This document shows positions 32,648-40,886 of a DNA stretch of 40,886 bases, one piece after another. How positions within the stretch are numbered: the stretch's first letter is position 1; every line of letters starts with the position of its first letter. The position numbers were made by a program, and so were the translations under genes. The stretch lies in NCBI GenBank assembly GCA_031287565.1, contig JAITSS010000019.1:1-40886 (forward strand). The letters are read 5' to 3'. Source of the stretch: Desulfobulbaceae bacterium (GTDB lineage Bacteria; Desulfobacterota; Desulfobulbia; Desulfobulbales; Desulfocapsaceae). The notes beneath the pieces are model-generated. The model saw only the letters and a list, made by a program, of their open reading frames with translations, ran no database searches and was not told where the DNA came from.

Positions 32648-33354
32648 CTCTTGCCGCCTGCGAGGTTTTACGAAGAGCGACGGTGATCGTCGGCTATCAT
32701 GCCTATCTTGAACTTATCCCCGAATTCCTTGTCGGCAAAGAGGTGGTTTCCTCGCAGATGATGCAGGAAGTCGCCCGGTGCCGCCAAGCGCTGGACCTGG
32801 CGGCGCAAGGTCGTGACGTGGCCCTGGTTTCCGGCGGTGATCCCGGCATTTACGCGATGGCCGGATTGGTTTTTGAATTAGCCAGGCAACGCGGGTATCC
32901 CGGCACAATCGAGATTGTGCCGGGATTGGCGGCCATCAATTCCTGCGCCGCCCGCCTCGGCGCGCCTTTGATGCACGATTTCTGCGCCATCAGCCTGTCT
33001 GACCTGCTGACGCCGATGGAGGTGATCGAAAAGCGCCTTGCCGCCGCCGCCCAGGCCGATTTCGTTACCGCCTTATATAACCCAAAATCAAAGCGTAGGC
33101 AGAGTCAGGTTTTCCTGGCCCAGGAAATTTTTTTGCGCCACCGCTCGCCGCAAACGCCGGTGGGTATCGTCACTGCCGCCTACCGCCGCGACGAACGCAT
33201 CGTCATTGCCAGGCTCGATACGATGGCCGCCCAGGAAATCACCATGCGCTCGACAGTTATCATCGGCAACAGCCAAACTGAAACATGGAACGGATTGATG
33301 GTGACGCCGCGCGGCTATCACCAGAAATATCAGCTCGACGCGGCGGCGGAATGA
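32569..33354 (+). CDS. cbiH: Cobalt-factor III / precorrin-3 C17-methyltransferase
   Basis: The 261-residue enzyme methylates C-17 and contracts the ring. It shows LYVVGVGPGAKEYLTLAACE, VSGGDPGIYAMAGLVFEL, IVPGLAAINSCAARLGAPLMHDF, YNPKSKRR and the C-terminal STVIIGNSQT. The ATG at 32569 gives a 79-base overlap with cbiG, longer than other junctions here; a TTG at 32554 is also in frame. No better start lies further downstream before the first conserved strand. The ABC ATPase gene follows three bases after its stop. Confidence 0.93.
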   Translation: MEKSDSGRRPGVLYVVGVGPGAKEYLTLAACEVLRRATVIVGYHAYLELIPEFLVGKEVVSSQMMQEVARCRQALDLAAQGRDVALVSGGDPGIYAMAGLVFELARQRGYPGTIEIVPGLAAINSCAARLGAPLMHDFCAISLSDLLTPMEVIEKRLAAAAQADFVTALYNPKSKRRQSQVFLAQEIFLRHRSPQTPVGIVTAAYRRDERIVIARLDTMAAQEITMRSTVIIGNSQTETWNGLMVTPRGYHQKYQLDAAAE

Positions 33355-33357
33355 ATC

Positions 33358-34224
33358 ATGATCCGCATTGAAAACCTGACGAAAAAATTTGGTAAAACCC
33401 AGGCGCTGGCTGGCATCGACCTGCATGTCGGCCAGGGTGAATTATTCGCCTATCTGGGGCCGAATGGCGCTGGCAAAACCACGACTATCCGCATTCTCAC
33501 CGGCCTGACCCGCATTGGCTCCGGGCTGGCCCTGCTCGGTGGCCACGACATTGCCCGCGAGGCGACGGCGGCGAAACGCCAATGCGGTCTGGCGCCGCAG
33601 CAAATCAACCTCGATAACGAACTGACGGTGGCGGAAAATCTCGATATTCACGGACGTCTGTTTAGCATGTCGCGGGCTGAAAGGCGGCGGCGTATTGATG
33701 AGTTGCTGGCCTATATTGAATTGAGTGATCGGCCGCGCAGTCTGGTCAAACATTTATCCGGTGGATTGAAGCGGCGCCTGTTGATCGCCCGCGCCTTGAT
33801 GCACGAGCCGAAGATTCTCTTTCTCGATGAGCCGACGGTCGGCCTCGACCCGGCCATTCGGCGGCGCATCTGGGCGCTGATTAAAAAGGTGCGGCGTGAC
33901 GGCGCGACCATTTTCCTGACCACTCATTATATCGAAGAAGCCGAATTTCTCGCCGACCGCGTGGCCTTTATCGACCGGGGACGGATTGTCGCCGTCGATA
34001 CACCGGCTGTTTTAATGGCCGCCGTCGGCGAGTGGGCTGTTGATCGGGTTGATGAAAATGGGATGACGAGCGCCTATTTTCCTGACCGCGATAGCGCTCA
34101 ATCTTCTGTGTCGGCGGGCGGCGGCGGGTTTACCCTGAGAAGGGTCAATCTTGAAGACGCCTTTCTGGCCCGCACCGGCAAAAAAATGGTCGTGGATGGT
34201 CAGAACGGGCGGGGAGGTCATTGA
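33358..34224 (+). CDS. ABC-2 type transporter ATP-binding protein
   Basis: The 288-residue ATPase has Walker A GPNGAGKTTT (34-43), signature HLSGGLKRRLLIARAL, Walker B ILFLDEPTVGLDP and switch TTHYIEEAE, the DrrA/NodI-like exporter subtype. The last 60 residues are a Gly/Ser-containing tail with LEDAFLARTGK, common in this group. It is at the end of the cobalamin operon, three bases after cbiH, and its stop shares a base with the permease start. The substrate is unknown; location suggests a link to corrinoid or metal handling, but that is inference. Confidence 0.87.
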   Translation: MIRIENLTKKFGKTQALAGIDLHVGQGELFAYLGPNGAGKTTTIRILTGLTRIGSGLALLGGHDIAREATAAKRQCGLAPQQINLDNELTVAENLDIHGRLFSMSRAERRRRIDELLAYIELSDRPRSLVKHLSGGLKRRLLIARALMHEPKILFLDEPTVGLDPAIRRRIWALIKKVRRDGATIFLTTHYIEEAEFLADRVAFIDRGRIVAVDTPAVLMAAVGEWAVDRVDENGMTSAYFPDRDSAQSSVSAGGGGFTLRRVNLEDAFLARTGKKMVVDGQNGRGGH

Positions 34225-34958
34225 TGCCGGGATTTATCGCGGTGTTGCTGCGCGAAATGTTGATTTTGCGGCGGCGTTTTTTGCGGCAGCTGGCTGGCAT
34301 GTCGGTGTCGCCGCTCTTGTACATCATCGCCTTCGGCTACGCCATGGGCGGCGAGGCGCGTTTCGACGGCCACAGTTATCTGGAGTTTCTCATCCCCGGC
34401 CTCATCGCCATGAGCAGCATGACCCAGAGTTTCGCCATCGCCACCGACATCAATGTGGCCCGCTTTTATTGGCATATTTTCGAGGAATTTCAGGCCGCGC
34501 CCATCCGCGACCTGGCCTATGTCGCGGGCGAAACGCTGGCTGGCATGATCAGGGCGCTTCTCAGCATCGGCGTTGTTTTGCTTCTGAGCTTTTTATTCGG
34601 CGCGCCTCCGCACTGCGGGCCGCTGCTCTGGCTGGCCGCCTTGCTGAATGCCTTTGTGTTCGCCTCGCTGGCCGTGGCCATGGCCATGCTGGTCAAATCA
34701 CATGCCGACCAAAGCCTGCTGACTACCTTCATCATCACGCCAATGGCCTTTCTCGGCGGCACCTTTTTCCCACTGGATCGCCTGCCGGAATGGGCGCAGC
34801 GCGCCTTGTCTTTCTTGCCATTGACGCACGCTTCGGCGGCCATTCGCGCCGCCGCCTTTGGCGAAACGCCCGCCGCCTCGCACTTCATCATTCTGGCCTT
34901 GGCGGGCGTTCTCGCCTTCGCGCTCGCCCTCAGCGTGGTGAAGAAGGCCAGGGATTAG
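34224..34958 (+). CDS. ABC-2 type transporter permease
   Basis: The 244-residue protein has about six hydrophobic segments and the ABC-2 pattern: MLILRRRFLRQLAGMSVSPLLYIIAFGYAMG, YLEFLIPGLIAMSSM, and near the end MAFLGGTFFPLDRLPEW, the signature loop of the ABC-2 family. The ATG at 34224 has GGGAGG upstream, overlaps the ATPase stop by one base and is preceded by an in-frame TTG at 34221. It is the last gene of the operon; tadA converges after 23 bp with no clear terminator between them. Confidence 0.87.
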   Translation: MPGFIAVLLREMLILRRRFLRQLAGMSVSPLLYIIAFGYAMGGEARFDGHSYLEFLIPGLIAMSSMTQSFAIATDINVARFYWHIFEEFQAAPIRDLAYVAGETLAGMIRALLSIGVVLLLSFLFGAPPHCGPLLWLAALLNAFVFASLAVAMAMLVKSHADQSLLTTFIITPMAFLGGTFFPLDRLPEWAQRALSFLPLTHASAAIRAAAFGETPAASHFIILALAGVLAFALALSVVKKARD

Positions 34959-34981
34959 GGATGAGTCCGTCCGCGATGCGC

Positions 34982-35437
34982 TCATCGTTTGGCGCGGAAG
35001 AATTGTCGCAGCAAAAGACCACATTCCTCGGCCAGCACGCCGGAGGTCACATCGAGATGATGCGTCTGCCTGGCGTCATCGGCTAAGGCCCACACCGACC
35101 GCGCCGCGCCGGTTTTTGGGTCGAATGCGCCGAAAACCAGGCGGCTGATGCGGGCGTGCAGCATCGCCCCGACGCACATCAGGCAGGGTTCCAGCGTCAC
35201 ATACAGCGTCGCGCCGGGCAGCCGATAGTTTTTCATCAGCGCCGCCGCCTGGCGCAGGGCCAGAATTTCGGCGTGCGCCGTCGGGTCATGAGCGGCTATT
35301 GGCCGATTTCCGGCGCAGGCCAGCGCGCGCCCGGCTAAAACCACCACCGCGCCGACTGGCACTTCGCCCTGGTCGCGGGCGGCGATGGCGGCGGCCAAAG
35401 CCAAGCGCATCCAGCGTTCATCTTCTGTTTCCGCCAT
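34982..35437 (-). CDS. tadA: tRNA(adenine34) deaminase
   Basis: The 151-residue deaminase makes inosine-34 in tRNA-Arg. The zinc site is complete: H55-A-E57 (TAHAEILALRQ) and PCLMC (C85, C88). Other family blocks are GEVPVGAVVV, ARISRLVFGAFDPKTGA and the C-terminal RQFFRAKR. Length is normal. It is divergent from rmuC with 106 bp between starts. Confidence 0.93.
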   Translation of the reverse strand: MAETEDERWMRLALAAAIAARDQGEVPVGAVVVLAGRALACAGNRPIAAHDPTAHAEILALRQAAALMKNYRLPGATLYVTLEPCLMCVGAMLHARISRLVFGAFDPKTGAARSVWALADDARQTHHLDVTSGVLAEECGLLLRQFFRAKR

Positions 35438-35543
35438 ATCGTTCCCGCGTTATCATTGCCGTGCAAGCGCGCTACCTTTCGGCGCGGAACGCCGCGATTC
35501 GCCACACAAATATTCCGCCGATTTCGGCCATATTCTAGCAAAC

Positions 35544-36938
35544 ATGGAACAATTCATCCGCATTCTTACCGCGCCGCCCTTCGGCCTGACTGATTGGCTG
35601 CTCATTTTCGTTCTTCTTGGCAACGCGCTGCTGCTCGTCCTCGCTTTGGCGCGACGGCGCAACCGCAAGGAGGATTTCGCGCCGTTGTTTATCCGCCTCG
35701 ACCAGGCGGAGCAAGGGCGTGAGCGCCTGGAACGCTTGCTGCGCGAGGAAATCGCCCGCGCTCGCGACGAATCTTCCGCCCAGGCCCGCTTGGCGCGGGA
35801 AGAGGCGCGGCGGGCGTCCGGCGAATTGCGTGGCGAAATGGCCGACAACCTGCGTGATTTTCGTGATTCCCTGATTAAAAACATGGGCGAAATCGCTGCC
35901 CTGCAAAAAGCGCAGTTGGATATTTTTTCTCTGCGCCTCGACCGTCTCAGCGAATCGAACGCGGCCAGTCTGGAAACCCTGCGCCAGGCGGTGGAAACCC
36001 GCCTGAAACACATCCAGGACGACAACGCCCGCCAGTTGGAAACGATGCGCGTCACCGTCGATGAAAAATTGCAGGGGACGCTCGAAAAGCGTCTCGGCGC
36101 ATCATTTCAGCAGGTTTCCGAGCGCCTGGAGCAGGTGCACCAGGGCCTGGGCGAGATGCGAAACCTGGCCACCGGCGTCGGCGACCTGAAACGGGCGCTG
36201 ACTAACGTGAAAATTCGCGGCGGCTGGGGAGAAATTCAGTTGGCGGCGCTATTGGAAGAAATCCTGGCGCCGGAACAGTTCGTGAAGAATTACCGCCCCG
36301 ACCCGAATGCTGGAGAAGTCGTTGAATTCGCGATAAAATTACCTGGGCCAGATGAAAATTCGCCGGTCTTTTTACCGATTGACGCCAAATTTCCCATCGA
36401 AGATTATCAGCGATTAACCGATGCCTGGGAGCAGGGCGATGCCGAAGCGGCGCACATTGCCGCCACCCAGCTCAGCGCAAGAATTAAACAATGCGCCAGG
36501 GATATTCACGGAAAATACCTCCGCCCGCCCGCGACCACCGACTTCGCAGTTATGTTTCTGCCGACCGAGGGTTTGTACGCCGAGGTGGCGCGGCAGAGCG
36601 CGCTGCTCGAAACGATGCAGCGGGATTATCGTGTGGTTGTCGCTGGGCCGAGCACCTGCGCCGCTCTCCTGAACAGCCTGCGCATGGGCTTCAAAACCCT
36701 GGCCATACAAAAACGCTCTGGCGAAGTCTGGGCGCTTTTAGGCGCGGTCAAAGGCGAATTCGGCAAATTTGGTGAAGTATTGGAACATGCGCGTAAAAAA
36801 CTTGAGCAGGCCGGCAGCGCCATGGATAAGGCGGCCAGCCGCAGCCGCGTCATTGAACGTAGCCTGCGCCAGGTTGAAGAGCCGTCCGTCAGCGCCAGGA
36901 CGGCAGCGTCGGCTGATGATGGTCATGAATGGGAATAA
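35544..36938 (+). CDS. rmuC: DNA recombination protein RmuC family
   Basis: The 464-residue protein has one N-terminal transmembrane helix (about 17-34), a long coiled coil rich in Arg/Glu/Ala (about 40-200) and the RmuC domain, which begins near NVKIRGGWGEIQLAALLEEIL and contains LPIDAKFPIEDYQRL and MFLPTEGLYAEV. RmuC restrains inversion of short inverted repeats, and its domain resembles restriction-endonuclease-like nucleases; the molecular activity is still unclear. I chose the ATG at 35544 because the transmembrane start belongs there; earlier starts run through the divergent tadA region. It converges with the trmJ-like gene, 15 bp apart. Confidence 0.9.
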   Translation: MEQFIRILTAPPFGLTDWLLIFVLLGNALLLVLALARRRNRKEDFAPLFIRLDQAEQGRERLERLLREEIARARDESSAQARLAREEARRASGELRGEMADNLRDFRDSLIKNMGEIAALQKAQLDIFSLRLDRLSESNAASLETLRQAVETRLKHIQDDNARQLETMRVTVDEKLQGTLEKRLGASFQQVSERLEQVHQGLGEMRNLATGVGDLKRALTNVKIRGGWGEIQLAALLEEILAPEQFVKNYRPDPNAGEVVEFAIKLPGPDENSPVFLPIDAKFPIEDYQRLTDAWEQGDAEAAHIAATQLSARIKQCARDIHGKYLRPPATTDFAVMFLPTEGLYAEVARQSALLETMQRDYRVVVAGPSTCAALLNSLRMGFKTLAIQKRSGEVWALLGAVKGEFGKFGEVLEHARKKLEQAGSAMDKAASRSRVIERSLRQVEEPSVSARTAASADDGHEWE

Positions 36939-36953
36939 TTGAAGCGCGGCCCG

Positions 36954-37721
36954 TCACCGCCTTTTGTCAGTCACCGCTTTCTGTTCCTGATGCCAGAGAA
37001 ATTGGCGGCAGATGCCGCGGATAATCTTGGCGTCTTTTTTGCCAAGGCGCATCCTGGCGAAAAATTGCCGGATATTATTCATCCAGTAGGCGTGGTTGGT
37101 TTCTTGCAAGAAATCGATTCGCGCCAAGGCTTCTTCGACGTGGGCGTACATCCCTTCCAATTCGTGGCTGTCGGCCAGGCGCGGGCGCGGCGCGATCACC
37201 TTGGGCGCATATTCCAGGGCGTAGAAAAATTCATAACAATGAATCGCCACCGCCTGCGCTAAATTGAGCGAGGAAAAACCGGCGGTGGGAATGGAAGAGA
37301 GCAATTGGCAGTACTTCAGATCATCGTTGGTTAAACCGGCGTCTTCCGGCCCGAATAGGATGGCGACTTCGTTTTGCGGCAGGTCGGGCAATACCGCTTC
37401 AACGACTTCGCGCGGCCCGCGTTCAAGCGCCCGCTGGCGGCCATGCCGCGCCGTCGTGCCAATAAGCAGCGAAAACGGCGCGACCGCCGCCGCCAAATCA
37501 TCATAAACCGGCATGGTTTCCAGGATATGCGCGGCCTTGTGCGTGGCCAGTTTGGCCATAGCCTCGCGGTCGGGTGGTTGGTCGCGGACCAGGATCAGCC
37601 GCTCAATGCCCATGTTGCAGGCGACACGGGCGGCGGCGCCGATGTTTTCGGAAAATTTCGGGCGAACCAGGATAATCGCCAAATGGCTGAGCAATTCGGA
37701 AACTGGGTATAGGTCGGACAT
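36954..37721 (-). CDS. TrmJ-like tRNA/rRNA 2'-O-methyltransferase (SPOUT family)
   Basis: The 255-residue SpoU/TrmJ-type enzyme shows AIILVRPKFSENIGAAARVACNMG (motif 1, SENIG), LFGPEDAGLTNDDL (motif 2) and IPTAGFSSLNLAQAVAIHCYEFF (motif 3), the knotted SAM site. Length and the C-terminal helical extension fit TrmJ, which methylates position 32 of several tRNAs, but other family-1 RNA methylases cannot be excluded. Start: ATG at 37721. A palindrome (37744-37776) lies just upstream. Confidence 0.85.
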   Translation of the reverse strand: MSDLYPVSELLSHLAIILVRPKFSENIGAAARVACNMGIERLILVRDQPPDREAMAKLATHKAAHILETMPVYDDLAAAVAPFSLLIGTTARHGRQRALERGPREVVEAVLPDLPQNEVAILFGPEDAGLTNDDLKYCQLLSSIPTAGFSSLNLAQAVAIHCYEFFYALEYAPKVIAPRPRLADSHELEGMYAHVEEALARIDFLQETNHAYWMNNIRQFFARMRLGKKDAKIIRGICRQFLWHQEQKAVTDKRR

Positions 37722-37743
37722 GGCGGGAAAAACCGGCGCGCTG

Positions 37744-37776
37744 CCGTTCGCCCGCGTTGTGGCGTCGGGCGAACGG
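37744..37776 (-). repeat. Perfect 11-bp inverted repeat upstream of the trmJ-like gene
   Basis: ccgttcgcccg (37744-37754) and cgggcgaacgg (37766-37776) are perfect complements around an 11-base loop. The gttcgccc core is shared with the REP-like elements at 262-287 and 15459-15484. It lies between two minus-strand genes and could be a REP relative, an attenuator or a weak terminator; a short T5 follows on the minus strand near 37730. Confidence 0.6.
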
Positions 37777-37814
37777 TCGGCTGGAAATGGAGGAGGAAGA
37801 GGAAAAAGAAAAGA

Positions 37815-38324
37815 TTATTTCGACGAATCGGACATCGACAGGCGGCTGATGCCTTCATAATCATGCGCCCCGCGGTCGGCTGAGCCGGGCATCAGGCGCT
37901 TTAGCATCGGCACTACGCCGGATTCGGATTTTTCAAAACGTTGCTCGGCCTCTTTCAGAGTTACCTGCCAGGCTGGGGCGAAACCCGGCGCTTTTTCAAA
38001 CATAATGTCCAAAGCGGTCTGATAAATATAAAACTGGCGAATCTCTTTGCGGCCCGGCTTCTGGTTCAGCGACTGCACGGTGATGCGCAGATTGTCGCGC
38101 TCTTGCTTGAGCTGCGTCAGCTCGGCCTTGCGGCGCTCGGTTTCGGCGGCGTCGATTTCCAACTTGGTGTGCAGATGCTTGCGCAGGCGGTCGATTTCGC
38201 GAACCAGTTCGCGGCGACGAAAAAAAGCGCGGACAACCATGACGACGCACAAAATCAAGCCCAGCGCCAATCCCCTGACAAATGGACTGCCGACGAGGGT
38301 GGCGAGCAAACCTGTTTCATCCAT
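37815..38324 (-). CDS. Membrane-anchored coiled-coil protein, unknown function
   Basis: The 169-residue protein starts with a short acidic N-terminus, a transmembrane helix (about 15-35, VRGLALGLILCVVMVVRAFF), a strong coiled coil (about 37-90, with RELVREIDRLRKHLHTK and AELTQLKQERDNL), then a Gln/Tyr-rich segment and a polar tail. Start: ATG at 38324 with GGAGG upstream. I do not recognise a family; it recalls small membrane-anchored coiled-coil proteins of deltaproteobacteria. It lies on the same strand downstream of rnr (82 bp) and upstream of the trmJ-like gene. Confidence 0.6.
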   Translation of the reverse strand: MDETGLLATLVGSPFVRGLALGLILCVVMVVRAFFRRRELVREIDRLRKHLHTKLEIDAAETERRKAELTQLKQERDNLRITVQSLNQKPGRKEIRQFYIYQTALDIMFEKAPGFAPAWQVTLKEAEQRFEKSESGVVPMLKRLMPGSADRGAHDYEGISRLSMSDSSK

Positions 38325-38406
38325 ATGTTCCTCCGTTTATGGAAAGAATGAAAAAAGCCAAAAGCGGGCACAGCATTATGCCAAAGCGGGCGGCAAGTCA
38401 AGGCGA

Positions 38407-40593
38407 TTAGCGCGAATGCCGGATGGGCGCGGCAGCGCGACTTTTCTTCCGTTCGCTGATAATCGCGAAATTAAGGCGTTGCCGACGACGGTCGGCGCTG
38501 GTCAGGCGAACGGTCAGCGCATCGCCGACGGCCAGAATTTTGTGGGATAGTTCCCCGGTCAGACGCCCCTGTTCCCGGTCATAAAAATAGTGTTCCGGCA
38601 GTGTTTCCAAGGCGATCGCGCCTGTTGCTGGCGGCTGAATCAATTCGATAAAAATCATCGTCTGGCTCACCCCGGAAATAACGGCGGTAAAAGTCTCGCC
38701 GACATGCCGTTCCATAAAGATGACACGCAGGCGGTCATTGATTTCTCGACTCGCCGTAATAGCCAGACGTTCCCGTGACGATAACCAATCGCCTTCCTCG
38801 CGCCATTTGGCCAACCGCTCCGGCGTTGGTGTTGGTTCGGCCTCGCCGTCAAAGAGACGGCCAAGCGCCCGGTGAACCAGCAGATCCGGATAGCGGCGAA
38901 TCGGCGAGGTGAAGTGGCAGTAATCGGCGGCGGCCAGGGCGAAATGGCCAATATTTTCCGGCGCGTAGCGGGCCTGTTTCAGCGTCCGCAGCAAAAGATT
39001 GCCGATGACGTACTCCTTTTCCGTGTCGGCGACCTGGCGCAGAATGTGGCGAAACCAGGCTGGATTGTTTTCTGGCTGGGCCGGGTTTAAGCCCAGCGAC
39101 CGAGCTAGCTGATAAAAATTGTCGATTTTTTCTTCGTCTGGAACTTCATGCACGCGATAGAGAAAGGCCCGTTCGCGCCGCCGTAGCTCTTCGGCAACGG
39201 CCATATTGGCCGCCAGCATACATTCTTCAATCAGATGATGCGCCGACCCGGCTTGCCGCGATTTGATTGCCTCGACATGGCCGCTGGCATCCAGCGTAAA
39301 ATATGGCTCGGCGATATTGAGATTGATGGCGCCATGTTCTTCACGGTTCCGCCGCAACAGCGTGGTCAGCTCCGCCGCCAAACGAATGGTTTGCCGCCAC
39401 AGTTCTACGGATTGTTCCGGCGTGGCTTCCCGTGCATCGAGGATCGCCGCCGCTTCCGCATAGGTGCAGCGTTTTTTGCTCTCGATAAGCGAGCGGCAAA
39501 AGTTTTTCTTGGTCAATTTTCCGTCAGGCGAAAAATCGAGAATAGCGGTCAGGCAAAAGCGCGGCTCGCCAGGCCGCAGGCTGCATAATCCATTGGATAA
39601 TCGTTCCGGCAGCATCGGAATGACCAGACCTGGAAAATAGATTGATGTTCCTCGTTTTCTCGCTTCTTCATCCAAGATGCTGTTTTTCCGTACATAATGA
39701 CTGACATCGGCGATGGAAACGTAGAGCCGGAATGTCTCGCCGCGCTTTTCTACGGCTATGGCGTCGTCAAAATCTTTGGCGTCCTCGCCGTCAATGGTTA
39801 GATGAAAGATATGGCGCAAATCGCTTCGGTTGGCCGGACAAGAGTTCGGCGCGCGCCCGGCCTCGGCTTCGGCCAACGCCGCTTCGGAAAAAACCGTCGG
39901 CAATTCATGGGCGGCGATCACCAGGCGGCTTTGGGTGAGGGCGCTGTCGGGATCGCCTAAAATTTCTTGTAATACCGCATGAATAGGGGCGTGCGTCGGC
40001 CGAATGAGGTGGGCCAGGGCCATTTGTCCGTCTACTTCCGGGCCGATGCCGCCTCGTGCGCTGTCTTCGGCCAAAAGCGGCAACGATTCCGGGAAATGGC
40101 CGTCCTCTGGCAAAAACAGCGCCCGGCCTTTTGCTAACTTACAAATACCGGCTAGAATCGTGGTCTGCCCGGCTGGCCTGCCGATAATCTCCCCCTCGCC
40201 GCGCCTGTCGATACCAATCAGCACGGTGTCGCCGTGTAGCGCATCGGCCGTTTTGCGGGCCGGGATGAAGGCGTCTTTGTCGCGCCCGGCGATAGCGACA
40301 AAACCGAATCCCTTGTCGGCGCGGGAGAAACGCCCGGTCGCCAATCTCATCGCAACTAGACGATAGCGGTTGCGGCCATGTCGTTCGAGAAAACCCAGTT
40401 GCGACAAACGGTCGATAGCGTCCCGGCCAGTTTCGCCGAAGGCCCTGTCGGCCAGGTGGTTGCTGATGTCTTTGGCCAGGACCGATTTGCCGCCAAGACT
40501 GTGCAACCACAATAGAATAGCGCGGTCAGCGTTGGTGAGGCCGGAAGGCGGCGCGCTTTCCCCGCGCCCGCGCCAGTGATTCTTCACAGGCAT
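38407..40593 (-). CDS. rnr: Ribonuclease R
   Basis: The 728-residue 3'-5' exoribonuclease degrades structured RNA. It has an N-terminal winged-helix region (about 18-80), two cold-shock/OB domains (about 80-235), the RNB catalytic domain starting near 255 with DGEDAKDFDDAIAV (acidic cluster around D268-D277), IYFPGLVIPMLPERLSNGLCSL, HYCHFTSPIRRYPDL-type block (AADYCHFTSPIRRYPDLLVHR), and a C-terminal S1 domain (about 630-715) with a basic tail. Start: ATG at 40593 with AAGGAA about eight bases upstream. The frame remains open to 40845, but that part overlaps the end of a transposase gene and is not family-like. Confidence 0.95.
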   Translation of the reverse strand: MPVKNHWRGRGESAPPSGLTNADRAILLWLHSLGGKSVLAKDISNHLADRAFGETGRDAIDRLSQLGFLERHGRNRYRLVAMRLATGRFSRADKGFGFVAIAGRDKDAFIPARKTADALHGDTVLIGIDRRGEGEIIGRPAGQTTILAGICKLAKGRALFLPEDGHFPESLPLLAEDSARGGIGPEVDGQMALAHLIRPTHAPIHAVLQEILGDPDSALTQSRLVIAAHELPTVFSEAALAEAEAGRAPNSCPANRSDLRHIFHLTIDGEDAKDFDDAIAVEKRGETFRLYVSIADVSHYVRKNSILDEEARKRGTSIYFPGLVIPMLPERLSNGLCSLRPGEPRFCLTAILDFSPDGKLTKKNFCRSLIESKKRCTYAEAAAILDAREATPEQSVELWRQTIRLAAELTTLLRRNREEHGAINLNIAEPYFTLDASGHVEAIKSRQAGSAHHLIEECMLAANMAVAEELRRRERAFLYRVHEVPDEEKIDNFYQLARSLGLNPAQPENNPAWFRHILRQVADTEKEYVIGNLLLRTLKQARYAPENIGHFALAAADYCHFTSPIRRYPDLLVHRALGRLFDGEAEPTPTPERLAKWREEGDWLSSRERLAITASREINDRLRVIFMERHVGETFTAVISGVSQTMIFIELIQPPATGAIALETLPEHYFYDREQGRLTGELSHKILAVGDALTVRLTSADRRRQRLNFAIISERKKSRAAAPIRHSR

Positions 40594-40735
40594 ACAATAT
40601 TTCCTTGCTGAAAATAAAAGATGGCCGCGCCAAGCCAAGGCCGAACGAGGCGGTGAGAAGCGTTTTTGGGGGAATGGAAGCTGGAAAAGCGGCGCGAAGC
40701 GAGTACGTTCGTTTTCTTCGCGTGAATGAAGGCTT

Positions 40736-40886
40736 TTACAAGGTTTGCATGATATCAAGCAAGCGCTGATTGTCAAGTTCCGCCTGTTTATAGACCTGTT
40801 TAACAAACAGATCAGGCTGTTGCGCGTACCATGATTTGAGTGCATCGATGGGGGATTGGTAGCCGATGGCCCGTTGCGGGATGAAG
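40736..40886 (-). mobile_element. 3' end of an insertion-sequence transposase (rve/IS481- or IS3-like), cut by window edge
   Basis: Reading the minus strand in from the right edge gives about 49 residues ending in TAA at 40736: FIPQRAIGYQSPIDALKSWY and a tail with DLFVKQVYKQAELDN. The pattern PxRAxGxxTPxxAL is the typical C-terminus of DDE (rve) transposases of the IS481/IS3 type. The rest lies outside the window. The 142 bp to the rnr start carry no gene; the IS end should lie there, but I could not see an inverted-repeat terminus without the other end. Confidence 0.65.

Noticed and set aside
34151-35086. Plus-strand 311-codon open frame
   Set aside because: Overlaps the ABC-2 permease in another frame; Arg/Gly-rich with no motif, while the permease frame has the family signature.
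40594-40845. N-terminal extension of rnr by 84 residues
   Set aside because: The extension overlaps the 3' end of a transposase in another frame and is not family-like; the ATG at 40593 has a good ribosome site.

Overview
The window looks like chromosome of a Gram-negative, probably anaerobic bacterium. Lipid A/Kdo genes (waaA, an LpxL/HtrB-like acyltransferase), an AlgI/AlgJ-type surface O-acetylation pair and several signal peptides argue for an outer membrane. The oxygen-independent (early cobalt insertion) cobalamin pathway, headed by a CbiK with a signal peptide as known from Desulfovibrio, and a MobB with a C-terminal extension suggest a deltaproteobacterial (Desulfobacterota-like) host. 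That placement is inference; there is no rRNA gene to confirm it. Most of the window is GC-rich. One block (about 16.0-17.9 kb) is visibly AT-richer and looks acquired.

Layout. 1-405: a mosaic of short palindromic repeats. 0.4-7.0 kb: lipid A-type acyltransferase, a cyclophilin-FKBP fusion PPIase, waaA, a 59-residue four-cysteine protein, and algJ/algI-like genes. 7.1-14.1 kb: a DUF2156 protein, prfB with its programmed +1 frameshift, ddl overlapping prfB, mobB, a secreted Pro/His-rich protein, an HD phosphohydrolase, nrdR and ribD. 14.2-17.9 kb: an atypical type I modification island made of hsdM, a decayed REP-associated transposase (RAYT), a HEPN protein with an intact RX4HXY motif, and one ORF in which an MNT nucleotidyltransferase is fused to HsdS. 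There is no hsdR in the window. 18.0-21.2 kb (minus strand): an HPr-kinase-like protein, panC, a membrane-anchored TPR protein and a SLOG-like protein.

21.37-34.96 kb: one long operon behind a promoter, a cobalamin riboswitch and an intrinsic terminator. Its order is cbiK (exported form), cbiL, btuC, btuD, btuF, cbiA, cbiC, cbiD, cbiET, cbiF, cbiG, cbiH, then an ABC-2 ATPase/permease pair. Most junctions overlap by a few bases. The set covers corrin ring synthesis to cobyrinate a,c-diamide except for a recognisable cbiJ (precorrin-6A reductase). It includes corrinoid uptake, so B12 status probably controls import and synthesis together. 35.0-40.9 kb: tadA, rmuC, a trmJ-like methyltransferase, a membrane-anchored coiled-coil protein, rnr, and the 3' end of an insertion-sequence transposase running in from the right edge.

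The most interesting unit is the HEPN / MNT-HsdS island. A toxin-antitoxin pair of the nucleotidyl-transfer type appears to be physically tied to the DNA-recognition subunit of a type I methyltransferase. Second are the exported cobaltochelatase combined with BtuCDF under one riboswitch, and the dual-domain immunophilin with two well-placed start sites.
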